The notes below the pieces were generated by a model. It ran no database searches and had not been told where the DNA came from. It worked only from the letters and a program-made list of their open reading frames with translations. Positions 28,384 to 37,126 of a stretch of 64,000 nt of DNA are shown here, piece by piece. The stretch is taken from assembly GCF_002018365.1 (NCBI RefSeq), contig NZ_MVKX01000006.1, positions 124,001 through 188,000 of the forward strand. The letters are read 5' to 3'. Each line of letters begins with the position of its first letter. The first letter of the stretch is position 1. Both the position numbers and the translations under genes were made by a program. The DNA is from Acinetobacter amyesii. Its GTDB lineage: Bacteria; Pseudomonadota; Gammaproteobacteria; Pseudomonadales; Moraxellaceae.

Positions 28384-29295
28384 ATGAAGATATCGCCACT
28401 GACGAAACAACTGATTACAGAAAGCATTTTAAAAACCACAATTCGTGGACCGAGCCAGTTCAATTTACCACCCAATACTTTACGTTTTGCTTTGGAACAA
28501 ATGTGTCGTGCATTTCCCCAAAACCCGGATGTACAAATTCGTCCAATTCGCTTAGCCGGCTTAAAAGCCGAAGAAATCAAACCGCAACAGGCATCGACCC
28601 AATTAATTTTTCATATTCATGGGGGCGCATTTTTCTTGGGTTCGATGAACACACATCGGGCGTTTCTGACTCAAGTTGCCGCACGCACGCAAATGCAAGT
28701 GTTACATTTGGATTATCCTTTATCCCCAGAAGCACAGTTTCCTGAAGCACTCGATGCCCTTTTTGATGTGTATGCCGTGTTATTAGATCAAGGGGTTCAA
28801 GCCAAAGATATTATTTTATCAGGCGACTCTTGTGGCGCAAACTTGGCGCTTGCCTTAGCCCTTAAAATTCAACAGGAACAACTTCCACAAGTCAGTGGTT
28901 TGGTGTTGATGTCACCGTTTTTAGACCTGACGCTGAGCAGTGAGTCCCTACGCTATAACCGTAAGCATGATGCGCTGTTAAGCATAGAAGCCCTCGAAAC
29001 AGGCATTGATTATTATGTACCACGCTCGGTCGATCGAGCTGATCCATTGGTCTCGCCTTTTTTTGCCGAGCTCAAAGGACTGCCTCCGATTCATATTCAA
29101 GTGGGTTCTAAAGAAATTTTATTGGATGATGCGCAGCGCTTTAAAGTCAAAGCAGAAGAAGCCGGCCTAGATGTCGAATTTAAGCTGTACACTGGCATGT
29201 GGCATAACTTCCAAATGTTTAGCCCATGGTTTGAAGAAGGACAGCGTGCGCTGAGTGATTTAGCTGATTTTGCACACCGACTGGATCAAGACTAA
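28384..29295 (+). CDS. Alpha/beta hydrolase, hormone-sensitive-lipase-type esterase
   Basis: A 303-residue cytosolic esterase of the HSL/GDSAG branch. The oxyanion motif HIHGGAFFLGSMN is at about 77-89. The nucleophile elbow is LSGDSCGANLALAL (Ser near 150, with Cys replacing the more usual Ala). The acid is probably Asp in LLDDAQRF and the base is His in MWHNFQMF near 279. The substrate is unknown. It reads away from the DUF2147 gene. Its stop codon is followed by a short 14-base tandem repeat. Confidence 0.9.
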   Translation: MKISPLTKQLITESILKTTIRGPSQFNLPPNTLRFALEQMCRAFPQNPDVQIRPIRLAGLKAEEIKPQQASTQLIFHIHGGAFFLGSMNTHRAFLTQVAARTQMQVLHLDYPLSPEAQFPEALDALFDVYAVLLDQGVQAKDIILSGDSCGANLALALALKIQQEQLPQVSGLVLMSPFLDLTLSSESLRYNRKHDALLSIEALETGIDYYVPRSVDRADPLVSPFFAELKGLPPIHIQVGSKEILLDDAQRFKVKAEEAGLDVEFKLYTGMWHNFQMFSPWFEEGQRALSDLADFAHRLDQD

Positions 29296-29333
29296 TCCCT
29301 GAAAACCAATTCCTGAAAACTGATCCCTGAAAC
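29295..29333 (+). repeat. Three copies of a 14-base tandem repeat
   Basis: The unit ATCCCTGAAAAC plus two spacer bases occurs at 29295, 29309 and 29323 with one substitution and one deletion. It lies directly after the esterase stop codon, outside the coding region. Confidence 0.7.
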
Positions 29334-29349
29334 TAATCAAAGTCACCAT

Positions 29350-29375
29350 AAAAAAAGGTCAGCAGATGCTGACCT
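29350..29375 (-). terminator. Terminator of azoR
   Basis: An 8-base perfect stem AGGTCAGC / GCTGACCT with loop AGAT is followed on the minus strand by T7. It lies 21 bases after the azoR stop. Confidence 0.8.
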
Positions 29376-29395
29376 AAGAGGGAAATGTCAATCTA

Positions 29396-29965
29396 TTAAA
29401 TGGCTTGAATTTGAGCCTGAGCTGTCGCCATTGCTTGTGCTTTCATATCAGGCCCCATATTGACACCTTCGGCACGAATCACATCAATATCGCTGACACC
29501 TGTAAAATTAAACACGGCTTTTAATAAACCTTCTTGATAATCTACAGGGCTGTTATCGCCATACACACCGCCACGACTGCTGGCAATATAAACTTTTTTG
29601 TCACCTGCCAAGCCCACTGGACCTTGTTCTGTATATTTAAAAGTACGACCTGCAACACTGATACGGTCAATCCATGCTTTCAAAGTTGATGGCAAACCGA
29701 AGTTATACATAGCAGCACCAACCACAACCACATCGGCATCTAAATACTGTTGTAACAACTGCTCGCCTAAAGCCGATTGTTCTGCATTTTGACCCATCAA
29801 AATTTCACTGCTGAGATGTGGAATCTGCTGTACTGCTAAATCGAGATGTTGAACCTGTGCCGCATCACCATGTTTTTGCTGTAGCTGTTGTACAATTTCA
29901 GCGCTGAGTTGACGTGAAACTGAAGCGTCGCCCATGATGCTTGAATCAATATGCAGAATTTTCAT
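29396..29965 (-). CDS. azoR: FMN-dependent NADH-azoreductase / quinone reductase
   Basis: A flavodoxin-fold enzyme reducing quinones and azo compounds. The 189 residues contain the FMN phosphate loop HIDSSIMGDASVSRQLSAE (from residue 5), VVVGAAMYNFGLPSTLKAWIDRI (about 79-101; the typical P-M-Y-NF motif with Ala for Pro) and SSRGGVYGD. The length is slightly under E. coli AzoR. It is a single gene divergent from the membrane GGDEF gene. Confidence 0.92.
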   Translation of the reverse strand: MKILHIDSSIMGDASVSRQLSAEIVQQLQQKHGDAAQVQHLDLAVQQIPHLSSEILMGQNAEQSALGEQLLQQYLDADVVVVGAAMYNFGLPSTLKAWIDRISVAGRTFKYTEQGPVGLAGDKKVYIASSRGGVYGDNSPVDYQEGLLKAVFNFTGVSDIDVIRAEGVNMGPDMKAQAMATAQAQIQAI

Positions 29966-30219
29966 GACTAAAACCTAAAGCTGTTGTTATTAACTTGAGC
30001 CTAGTGTAATCACTTTTCATAAATAGAATAATCCCGATTCTTATGACACTATGTTTTATTTTTAGAACAATCTTTTTGAACTCGCAAAAAATATAAAATT
30101 ACTGAGCGGTTCTTGACCGTTATCAAGTGTAAATTTTCATGCTAATGTAAGCCTATAAAATGATATCTATATAAACTTTAAGAAAAAAACTGATAACTCG
30201 AACAGGGCAATGACACAGG

Positions 30220-31413
30220 ATGACGGTGAAATCAAGCATACGTGACATGATCCTCCGCAATAGAATCGCCCAGTATTTACTGGAAGATGAAGTGGTGATG
30301 AATTGGAGTATCCTGAAAAAGTGTATGCTCATGCTGATGCTTGGCTCAGCCATTCATCTGCTTTGGATCATTTGGAAATTTTATGTTTATGTCACGCCAG
30401 AACTTTGGCAGTGGGTTAACCTTGATCTCATCCACTCTCAATTGTGGACCAACATCGTCTTTTTTTGCTTAATGGTGCTGCTGATTTGGCCTTGCTATGC
30501 TGGAAAAGATAATCCCAAGATTCAGCTAATTTTACCTTATCTTTCGGTCGGCTTATTCGTCATTTCTTTATGTCGTGACGGTTATTTAATTGGCGTTATG
30601 AGCCCCGCTACCATGATCTCCTACGTGAGCCTTGTGACCGTTGGATTGGTGCTATTTACACGAAAAATCGTCTATAGCATGCTGATTCCAGCCACGATTT
30701 TTTTATCCATTTGTATGTATTTAAGCATCCGCGGCATTATCCCCTATGCCCCGATTTTTCAACCTCATGCCTATGGCTATCAAAATAGTTTTTGGCTCTT
30801 CTCAATGATCTTTTTCATTGTTCCTATTTTATTAACCTGTTTGGCTTTATTTGAAATTTTACTCAGCCAATGGCGTCACCGAGAGCATCTGATTCAAAAA
30901 CTTAGTCAAGTCGACCCGCTGACCAATTTATTTAATCGACGCAGTATCAATCAGTGTTTGGAACAGCTCGATAGTGCTAAAACAGATACATATGCACTGG
31001 TCTTATTGGACTTAGACCATTTCAAACGCATCAATGATGAATACGGACACGATAAAGGCGATGAAACCTTGATTCTCGTCAGCCAAGTATTAAACCAACA
31101 TTTACGCGGTAGTGATGTAGTTGGGCGTTTTGGCGGGGAAGAGTTTATTTTGGTGTTAAAAAATTCCAACTTAGAACAAGCGATATTCATTGCAGAGCGC
31201 TGTCGAAAAGCCATTGAGCAGCTTGAAATTTGGGGGCATGACGGTCAGTCGATTCATGTGACAGCCAGTTTTGGCATTGCGATTTCTACGCCAGAATTGG
31301 TACCGCAACAATTGCTGACCCATGCAGATCAGGCGCTATACGCAGCTAAAGCAGGCGGTCGTAACATGGTGATGGCCTACACTGAGCAACAAAGCTTTAG
31401 CCATTTGGTTTAA
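30220..31413 (+). CDS. Membrane-bound diguanylate cyclase
   Basis: A 397-residue inner-membrane protein. About six hydrophobic segments between residues 25 and 225 form an unclassified MASE-like sensor. A GGDEF domain follows at about 235-390: DPLTNLFNRRSINQ, LDLDHFKRINDEYGHDKGDE, and the active loop GRFGGEEFILVL. GGEEF is a fully active variant. RGSDVVGRFGGEEF places the RxxD of the inhibitory site directly before the loop, so product feedback is likely. The start codon choice is uncertain because several ATGs follow closely. It is divergent from azoR. Confidence 0.93.
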   Translation: MTVKSSIRDMILRNRIAQYLLEDEVVMNWSILKKCMLMLMLGSAIHLLWIIWKFYVYVTPELWQWVNLDLIHSQLWTNIVFFCLMVLLIWPCYAGKDNPKIQLILPYLSVGLFVISLCRDGYLIGVMSPATMISYVSLVTVGLVLFTRKIVYSMLIPATIFLSICMYLSIRGIIPYAPIFQPHAYGYQNSFWLFSMIFFIVPILLTCLALFEILLSQWRHREHLIQKLSQVDPLTNLFNRRSINQCLEQLDSAKTDTYALVLLDLDHFKRINDEYGHDKGDETLILVSQVLNQHLRGSDVVGRFGGEEFILVLKNSNLEQAIFIAERCRKAIEQLEIWGHDGQSIHVTASFGIAISTPELVPQQLLTHADQALYAAKAGGRNMVMAYTEQQSFSHLV

Positions 31414-31447
31414 AACTTTTATACAGATCAGATGCGGCGTTGAGCTT

Positions 31448-32116
31448 TTAACGTGGATACTGTTCCATACGACGGACTGGCTGTTCCAGTTGAGCAGCCG
31501 TGATCCATGCCACCACAGAAGGATGCTGCAAAATCTTTTGCATATAACGCTGTGTGTTGTCACTTACAGGTAACTGAAAGGTCTGTAAACGTGTCACCAC
31601 GGGTGTAAAAAATGCATCGGCAATACTAAATTCACCGCATAGAAAGCCATCCACCGCAGCACGATTCGACCAAATCTGTTCGATTCGCGCTACTTCAGCA
31701 CGTAATACAGCATGTTCAGACCATAATCTCTGACCATGACGACCATAATCCGGCTGAAGATTCATACTGCATAAGCTACGCAATTGCATAAAACTACTGT
31801 GCATTTCCGCGCAAATACTCCGTGCCCATGCACGTTGTGTGGGATCTTTGGGCCACAGTGGAAGCTCTTGAAACTGCTCTGCCAAATATTCACAAATCGC
31901 CAATGAGTCCCAAATCATCACAGCGTCATGTTGCAGTAGGGGCACCTTGCCATTGGCATGTAGGGCTAACATTTGCTGCTTGAACGCTCCGCCATCTGCT
32001 TCTTCAGAAAAAGGGATCAAGATCTCTTGAAAGGGTAAATTAAACGCGTGTAACACCAACCACGGTCGCATAGACCACGTCGAATAGTTTTTATTGGCAA
32101 TATATAATTGCATCAT
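31448..32116 (-). CDS. Glutathione S-transferase family protein
   Basis: A 222-residue GST: thioredoxin-like N-domain MMQLYIANKNYSTWSMRPWLVL (Ser/Tyr contact region), GKVPLLQHDAVMIWDSLAICEYLAEQ as the glutathione gamma-glutamyl site, and a helical C-domain with FSIADAFFTPVVTRL. It resembles the YfcF/maleylacetoacetate-isomerase-like branch, but the substrate is not evident. The ATG is preceded by GGAG inside the last codons of dsbD, so translation is coupled to it. Confidence 0.88.
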   Translation of the reverse strand: MMQLYIANKNYSTWSMRPWLVLHAFNLPFQEILIPFSEEADGGAFKQQMLALHANGKVPLLQHDAVMIWDSLAICEYLAEQFQELPLWPKDPTQRAWARSICAEMHSSFMQLRSLCSMNLQPDYGRHGQRLWSEHAVLRAEVARIEQIWSNRAAVDGFLCGEFSIADAFFTPVVTRLQTFQLPVSDNTQRYMQKILQHPSVVAWITAAQLEQPVRRMEQYPR

Positions 32117-32118
32117 TT

Positions 32119-33915
32119 TTATTCTCCACGCGATTTAAATTTTTCCAATTGCGCTAACAATTCTTTCTCGCTAAAAGCACCCGTCAAGCGTAGTCCACGT
32201 ATCTCTTGATGCGCTGTATCTAAAAATAAATAGGTTGGTGGCCCTAAAATATCCCATTGATTGAGCAGAACTTGATGGGTTGCATCATACTGACTCAAAT
32301 CCAACTTAATTAAATAATACGGTGCCAAAGCCTGTTGTACTGCTGTCGATTTTAAAACTTTATGTTCAATCGGCTGACAGGCCACACACCAATCGGCATA
32401 GACATCAATAATCGCGGATTGACCTTGAGGAATTTCACTTAATAACCGTTGAAACTCTTCCGCTGTATGTGCCACATGCCAAGCACTTTGTTGTAGATTT
32501 TCTTCGACTAAAAAACGTTGGCTATGTTGATATTGACTGTACACAATATAAGGTACGGCTGCACAGAACACCAAGATATACAACCATTTGAGCTGAGTAC
32601 TGCGCCATAAAATGCGCCAAAGCACATAAGCGCTAAACACCAGACCCAGAGCAAGGGATAACCACTGTAACCAAGCTTCACTGATCAATGGTCGAATAAA
32701 ATACAAAGCCAATGCCAACATAATGAAAGCAAAGAGCACCTTGATTTGATTCATCCACAAACCCGCTTTAGGCAATACCCGTGAGCCAAGGACACTGGCC
32801 AACAATAGCGGGGTACCCATGCCAAAGCCGAGAGTGAATAACAATAATGCACCTTGCCACTGACTTTGGGTTTGCGAAATAAATAATAATGCGCCTGCCA
32901 ACGGTGCTGTCATACAAGGACCGACCAGCAATGCTGAAATCATCCCCATGACCCCAGCGCCAACGAGACTACCGCCCTTTTGCATCGACTGCGCTTGGTC
33001 TAAGCGATTGACCCAACTGCGTGGCAATTTCAGCTCAAATAAACCAAATAAATTCAGGGCAAAAACCACAAAGAGCACGCTAAAGGCAATTAAAGTCGAG
33101 GGTTGTTGCAACCAACGCTGGAAATTCAAACCTGCAGACGACGCCACCAAGCCAAGAATGGCATACACCATCGCCATACTGGTGACAAAAGTCAGTGCAA
33201 TCATCCACGCTTTTAAACCTCGGCTGTCGCGAACAATCAGTGAGGTTAAAATCGGCAGCATTGGCAATGAACAAGGGGTAAAAGCCAGCAAAAAGCCCAG
33301 GCCAAAAAACAGCAAAAGTCCATAAAATATAGAGCTTTGTGCTAATTTTTCAGACCACATTTGGTCACTTGCGGTATAGCGTTCAGAAGCCAATGCAGCA
33401 TTCTCTGCCCTTTGCTGATCTAAACGATTCGCCGTGGGCTGTTCGGCATTATTTTCTGCTGCGAAGTCGAGTAAGCGTTTATTTGGACTGGCAAGATTTT
33501 GCTGTGTGACCAAGCCAGAAGCATCCGTTTCAAAGCTGATGCTCTGTGGTGGATAACACACCCGATCCTTGGCACAGCCTTGCCAACTGACTTGATAGGT
33601 CTGCAGTTTTTGAATCGGAATTTTAAAACTCAACTGTTGGTAATACACCTGCGTATGACCATAGTTATCGTCTTTTAAATCCTCAGCAGCAGGCAAATCC
33701 AAAGCTAAAACTTGATTGCCCTGCTTCACCTCTATTTTGTGCTGATACAGATAATAATGCGCTGGAATATCCCAACTCAGCTCCGCCTGATCTGCACGAT
33801 CAGAGACAACCGAGAAAGGAAAAGCATCTTCAGCTGAAAGTAATGCATCCTGAGCAGAGACGCCCATACTGAACGACAGCACAGCCGCTGCCGCAACATA
33901 AGTCCATTGTTTCAT
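32119..33915 (-). CDS. dsbD: Thiol:disulfide interchange protein DsbD
   Basis: Moves reducing power from cytosolic thioredoxin to periplasmic substrates. The 598 residues comprise a signal peptide (to VSA-QD) and an N-terminal immunoglobulin-like domain with its cysteine pair in GCAKDRVCYPPQ. A membrane domain of eight helices has cysteines in FTPCSLPML and GPCMTAPLAG. The C-terminal thioredoxin-like domain carries YADWCVACQPIEH. All six redox cysteines are present, so the relay is intact. Cotranscribed with the GST gene downstream. Confidence 0.97.
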   Translation of the reverse strand: MKQWTYVAAAAVLSFSMGVSAQDALLSAEDAFPFSVVSDRADQAELSWDIPAHYYLYQHKIEVKQGNQVLALDLPAAEDLKDDNYGHTQVYYQQLSFKIPIQKLQTYQVSWQGCAKDRVCYPPQSISFETDASGLVTQQNLASPNKRLLDFAAENNAEQPTANRLDQQRAENAALASERYTASDQMWSEKLAQSSIFYGLLLFFGLGFLLAFTPCSLPMLPILTSLIVRDSRGLKAWMIALTFVTSMAMVYAILGLVASSAGLNFQRWLQQPSTLIAFSVLFVVFALNLFGLFELKLPRSWVNRLDQAQSMQKGGSLVGAGVMGMISALLVGPCMTAPLAGALLFISQTQSQWQGALLLFTLGFGMGTPLLLASVLGSRVLPKAGLWMNQIKVLFAFIMLALALYFIRPLISEAWLQWLSLALGLVFSAYVLWRILWRSTQLKWLYILVFCAAVPYIVYSQYQHSQRFLVEENLQQSAWHVAHTAEEFQRLLSEIPQGQSAIIDVYADWCVACQPIEHKVLKSTAVQQALAPYYLIKLDLSQYDATHQVLLNQWDILGPPTYLFLDTAHQEIRGLRLTGAFSEKELLAQLEKFKSRGE

Positions 33916-33969
33916 TCAGCTGAATTCATCCTCAGTCTGTATTAATACGTTTTAAAATTTAGGGTTCTT

Positions 33970-34740
33970 TTAGAACAGGTAAGATACGCCCAAACCTGAC
34001 TGATAATTTTTATGACCGCCAGTGAGTTCTAGACCGACGCTCGCATCCAACTGCATACGATCCGAAACGGCATATGTCAGACCTGATGCCAAAGACACTT
34101 CCTGATCGGTACTCTCTGCTTTGCGATAAACCAGCTCAGAGAAACCCGATAAATTACCCGCTATTTGATATTCCAATCCAGGAATAGCACTCACAGCCCA
34201 ATCACCATCTTGAACTTCGTAACGCATGGTCATTGAAGTCCCAATTGTATCGCTATAATCATAAGCCACAGCGGAAGTCAGACTATAAATATCGTCCTCA
34301 GCACTAAAACCTTCATTGCCTGTCGCAATAATCGCTTCAGCAAGAATGGCCATCGACAACTTCTCATCATTCAAATCAATGGCTTTTTTCAGGCCAATGC
34401 TGACATCACCCAAACCATCGTCTTCAACTGAGCGACCCGCAACTTTGGTTTTAGACCATGTAGGACCTTGCCAACCCAATTGCAATTCCAAATCTTTTGC
34501 CAAACCAGTACGGAATAACATGTCTGCATTTAAAGTGGTGTTTTTTACTTTTTCACCATTTTCATCACGACTTTCACTATAGCTCGCTGCTGGCAAACTT
34601 TGTTCCCATGCCAAACGACCTACAGGGGTAATGCCTGTGCCCATACCCGCGCCCGGACGGTCAAATGAAAAATCCGCCGCAAATGCAGACAGGCTCAAAC
34701 TGGATAATGTTGCAATGCTTAAAACTTTAAATACAGTCAT
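33970..34740 (-). CDS. Outer-membrane beta-barrel protein, phenol-degradation MetA-like
   Basis: A 256-residue exported protein with signal peptide MTVFKVLSIATLSSLSLSAFA, cut before ADFSFDRPGAG. Alternating amphipathic strands continue to a C-terminal aromatic (GVSYLF), typical of outer-membrane barrels. GVGTGITPVGRLAWEQSLP-like openings and YEIAGNLSGFSELVY-type strands recall the transporter/MetA-pathway family (PF13557). The ATG at 34740 is preferred to a GTG at 34752 because no Shine-Dalgarno precedes the GTG. It follows an ankyrin gene with only a short gap. Substrate unknown. Confidence 0.75.
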   Translation of the reverse strand: MTVFKVLSIATLSSLSLSAFAADFSFDRPGAGMGTGITPVGRLAWEQSLPAASYSESRDENGEKVKNTTLNADMLFRTGLAKDLELQLGWQGPTWSKTKVAGRSVEDDGLGDVSIGLKKAIDLNDEKLSMAILAEAIIATGNEGFSAEDDIYSLTSAVAYDYSDTIGTSMTMRYEVQDGDWAVSAIPGLEYQIAGNLSGFSELVYRKAESTDQEVSLASGLTYAVSDRMQLDASVGLELTGGHKNYQSGLGVSYLF

Positions 34741-34754
34741 GTTTTTACTCACAA

Positions 34755-35297
34755 TTATGCTAATTCTTTGGTCATTTTTGCGCCATGGCTACGCAAAAGC
34801 TCCAAGGTTTGTTTTTCTTCTTCCAATGCTTCTGACCAATTTACCGCGTCAAAATCACAGTCAAAAAATAATTCACTAATCGACGATAAAATGGTTAAAC
34901 CATCGCTATCAATCATATTTGGATTCACTTTTTCATCCAATAAGCGCTGTACCGCAGGGACACATGCTGCACTCGCGGCGTCCCATAATGGACCATAAAT
35001 TTCTTCAGCATCCCATAAATGCACATTGGCTTTGGCTTGAATCAGCGCTTCCAAGATTTGCATATGTACATCTAAATGTTGTGTTTTCTGTTCTGCTGTT
35101 AAGGGTTGGCCTGCTTCATACGCTTCGCAAACCATTTCCCACCATTTAAACAAACCATCAGACCATACAGAAACCGCAGGTCCTTTTTCAAAGTCGATAA
35201 AATTTGGATTAAGACCATCTGCCAACAGGCGTTGCACCTGTGCAAGATCTTGTTCTTCTAACGCTTGCACAAAAAGCTGTTGTTGCGCTGTTAACAT
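34755..35297 (-). CDS. Ankyrin-repeat protein
   Basis: A 180-residue cytosolic protein with degenerate ankyrin repeats: QQLFVQALEEQDLAQVQRLLADGLNPNFID at 6-35, a middle repeat with ILEALIQAKANVHLWDAE, then VQRLLDEKVNPNMIDSDGLTIL and a final ELLRSHGA. Repeats are spaced by acidic inserts. It has no signal peptide, unlike the other ankyrin gene in this window. It probably mediates protein contacts; the partner is unknown, though it is cotranscribed with the outer-membrane protein gene. Confidence 0.75.
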   Translation of the reverse strand: MLTAQQQLFVQALEEQDLAQVQRLLADGLNPNFIDFEKGPAVSVWSDGLFKWWEMVCEAYEAGQPLTAEQKTQHLDVHMQILEALIQAKANVHLWDAEEIYGPLWDAASAACVPAVQRLLDEKVNPNMIDSDGLTILSSISELFFDCDFDAVNWSEALEEEKQTLELLRSHGAKMTKELA

Positions 35298-35388
35298 CTG
35301 GAAAACTCACTTCAATTTATTTTGATCTATTATGCCGAATAAAGCTGCGTTTGTTTGAATTTCATGTAAAACAAAATATAAAACACAC

Positions 35389-35412
35389 AAAAAAAGCCCC
35401 GCAGGGCTTTTT
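35389..35412 (-). terminator. Terminator of the HPF-family gene
   Basis: An AGCCC / GGGCT stem is flanked by A and T runs, with T7 on the minus strand. It lies 15 bases after the gene's stop. Confidence 0.75.
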
Positions 35413-35426
35413 TTAAATTTTGAGAC

Positions 35427-35792
35427 TTATTCGTCGTCTACGCTGTCATCCGCTTCAGCAAAAGCAGGTTGCGTACTGCGTGGGTTCTCTTTCTTTTCGA
35501 ATACATGTTCAAGACTACGTTTAAGTCGATCAATTGCACCGTGAATAGCTGTATCTACATTATGACCACGATGGTTGACCACGACAGGCTTCAAACCTGC
35601 TGGACGCGCTTCAATCATACATTTAATGTCGTCGCTGCCGCCCTTATCCCCATTTTCATCACTTAAATGCACCGAAAAGTGGGTAATGCGTTCACTATGG
35701 CGCTGAAATTCTTCATTAAGTTCTGCACGAACGTATGTAATTAGTCGATCACTGTTTATAATGTTTTTATCTGTACGGATTTCAATGTTCAT
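35427..35792 (-). CDS. HPF/RaiA-family ribosome-associated factor
   Basis: A 121-residue protein of the short hibernation-promoting type, likely binding the 30S subunit under stress. It starts MNIEIRTDKNIINSDRLITYVRAEL and has VHLSDENGDKGGSDDIKCMIEARPAGLKPVVV, the beta-strand core of the family. AIHGAIDRLKRSLEHVF is the second helix. The acidic tail after residue 100 is longer than in E. coli HPF, but there is no long-HPF C-terminal domain. It has a solitary, strong terminator. A perfect inverted repeat lies 73 bases upstream. Confidence 0.82.
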   Translation of the reverse strand: MNIEIRTDKNIINSDRLITYVRAELNEEFQRHSERITHFSVHLSDENGDKGGSDDIKCMIEARPAGLKPVVVNHRGHNVDTAIHGAIDRLKRSLEHVFEKKENPRSTQPAFAEADDSVDDE

Positions 35793-36287
35793 AATATCAT
35801 CCTCATATCTATCTGTATTAGCTATAAAAATTTGTGCAAAACTTATTATCTTGGCACGTTACATTTGCTGTAAATGTTACAGCAATGACCATCTTCAACT
35901 TTGTATGGAACGTCGTCCTCCACATTGAATGATGAACACTTTAGAGTCTGCAGATCCGTGTCCTTATACTTCGAATATCGGTCTTAAGTTAGAATTTTGC
36001 AAGTGCTATTTTGATATTTTTTTAATATCCATACAAAAAGTAAGACTTTATTGTAGATTTGCATTGTTTTAATTGATTTGGGTCATATTTTTGTGCATTT
36101 CCTCGACGTCCACCTTCTATTTGCACAATTCCATTCAAACTCAAAATCTCGCTTTTACCATCATCGATCATTCACAGCGTATTTCCCCTTCAAATTACAA
36201 AACAATTTTGCCGTTGAGTAAAATTTGGCTTTATTTTTGCTTAATAATCTGTATGCTTTCAGTGCTTCTCGGGGGAGATATTTTTTA
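35793..36287. other. Divergent intergenic region, HPF-family / Tsx-like genes
   Basis: About 495 bases. It holds one perfect 9-3-9 inverted repeat (35865-35885) and presumably promoters for both genes. The 250 bases before the Tsx-like gene are pyrimidine-rich on the plus strand with no convincing ORF, suggesting a long leader. Confidence 0.55.
35865..35885. promoter_or_regulatory. Perfect 9-3-9 inverted repeat, candidate operator
   Basis: TTGCTGTAA-ATG-TTACAGCAA is an exact dyad of 21 bases. There is no T run on either strand, so it is not a terminator. Its place in a divergent promoter region, 73 bases upstream of the HPF-family start, fits a homodimeric transcription-factor site. The regulator is unknown. 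Confidence 0.5.
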
Positions 36288-37025
36288 ATGAAACTTACAC
36301 AAATCGTTGCATCATGTGCATTAGCATCTGCTGCTGCTTTCACTCAAGCTTCACCTATCGTATGGCAAGATTTCAGCTTAACTGGCTTATATGGTGAAAA
36401 CTATGAAGTTGGTACTGAAGACCGTACAACGATCACAGCCGAATATGCAGCTAAATTGAAATATTCAGATGTATTCTTCTTCGTTGACCAACAATTGGAT
36501 GGTAACGATGATCAATCAACTTATGCAGAATTAGCGCCACGTTTAAGCTTAGGTGAAGTTTCTGGTAAAGACCTTTCTATGGGTCCAATCAAAGACGTTC
36601 TTATTGCAACGACTTGGGAACATAATGCGGGTTACGATCACCACAACTCTGAATTTAACAACTTCTTGTACGGTGTAGGTTTCTCTCTCGATATTCCATA
36701 TACACAATATGCGAATGTGAACTTCTATAAAGCGGCAAACGACAAGACTAAAGATGATTATCAAATGACGATCACTTATGCAGTGCCGTTCAAACTAGGT
36801 TCAGAAGAGTTTTTAGCAGATGCCTTCCTTGACTGGTCAACTGCTGAAGCAGACCATGCAAGTGAATTAAACTGGACATCTCAATACAAATGGAATGTGG
36901 GTAAACACATTTCACCAAAAACTAAGTTATATGTTGGTATCGAACATTCAGTTTGGAACAACAAATTTGGTATTAAAGGCGTAGACCAAAACGATGTCAG
37001 CGCATTGGTGAAATACCACTTCTAA
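36288..37025 (+). CDS. Tsx-like nucleoside-channel outer-membrane protein
   Basis: A 245-residue exported protein. Signal peptide MKLTQIVASCALASAAAFTQA is followed by SPIVWQDFSLTGLYGENYEVG. Repeated amphipathic strands and a C-terminal Phe (VSALVKYHF) mark a beta-barrel. WQDFSLTGLYG, TTWEHNAGYD and NFYKAANDKTKDDYQMT resemble the nucleoside-specific channel (Tsx/OmpK) family. The start is set by GGGGAGA upstream and by the signal peptide; an earlier in-frame ATG would add 21 unlikely residues. Nucleoside uptake is inferred from the family. Confidence 0.8.
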   Translation: MKLTQIVASCALASAAAFTQASPIVWQDFSLTGLYGENYEVGTEDRTTITAEYAAKLKYSDVFFFVDQQLDGNDDQSTYAELAPRLSLGEVSGKDLSMGPIKDVLIATTWEHNAGYDHHNSEFNNFLYGVGFSLDIPYTQYANVNFYKAANDKTKDDYQMTITYAVPFKLGSEEFLADAFLDWSTAEADHASELNWTSQYKWNVGKHISPKTKLYVGIEHSVWNNKFGIKGVDQNDVSALVKYHF

Positions 37026-37049
37026 GTTCGACTCAGAACACTATGAAGA

Positions 37050-37080
37050 AAAAAGCAAGGTTCATGACCTTGCTTTTTTT
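37050..37080 (+). terminator. Terminator of the Tsx-like gene
   Basis: A GCAAGGT / ACCTTGC stem with a 5-base loop is followed by T7, 30 bases after the stop. Confidence 0.85.
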
Positions 37081-37126
37081 ATGCCTAAGTTTTTAAATTG
37101 ACTTTATTTTTATCAGAAATTTGCGC

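Noticed and set aside
36073..36288. Plus-strand open frame upstream of the Tsx-like gene
   Set aside because: No ribosome binding site or conserved-looking protein; pyrimidine-rich leader sequence gives stop-poor frames by chance.
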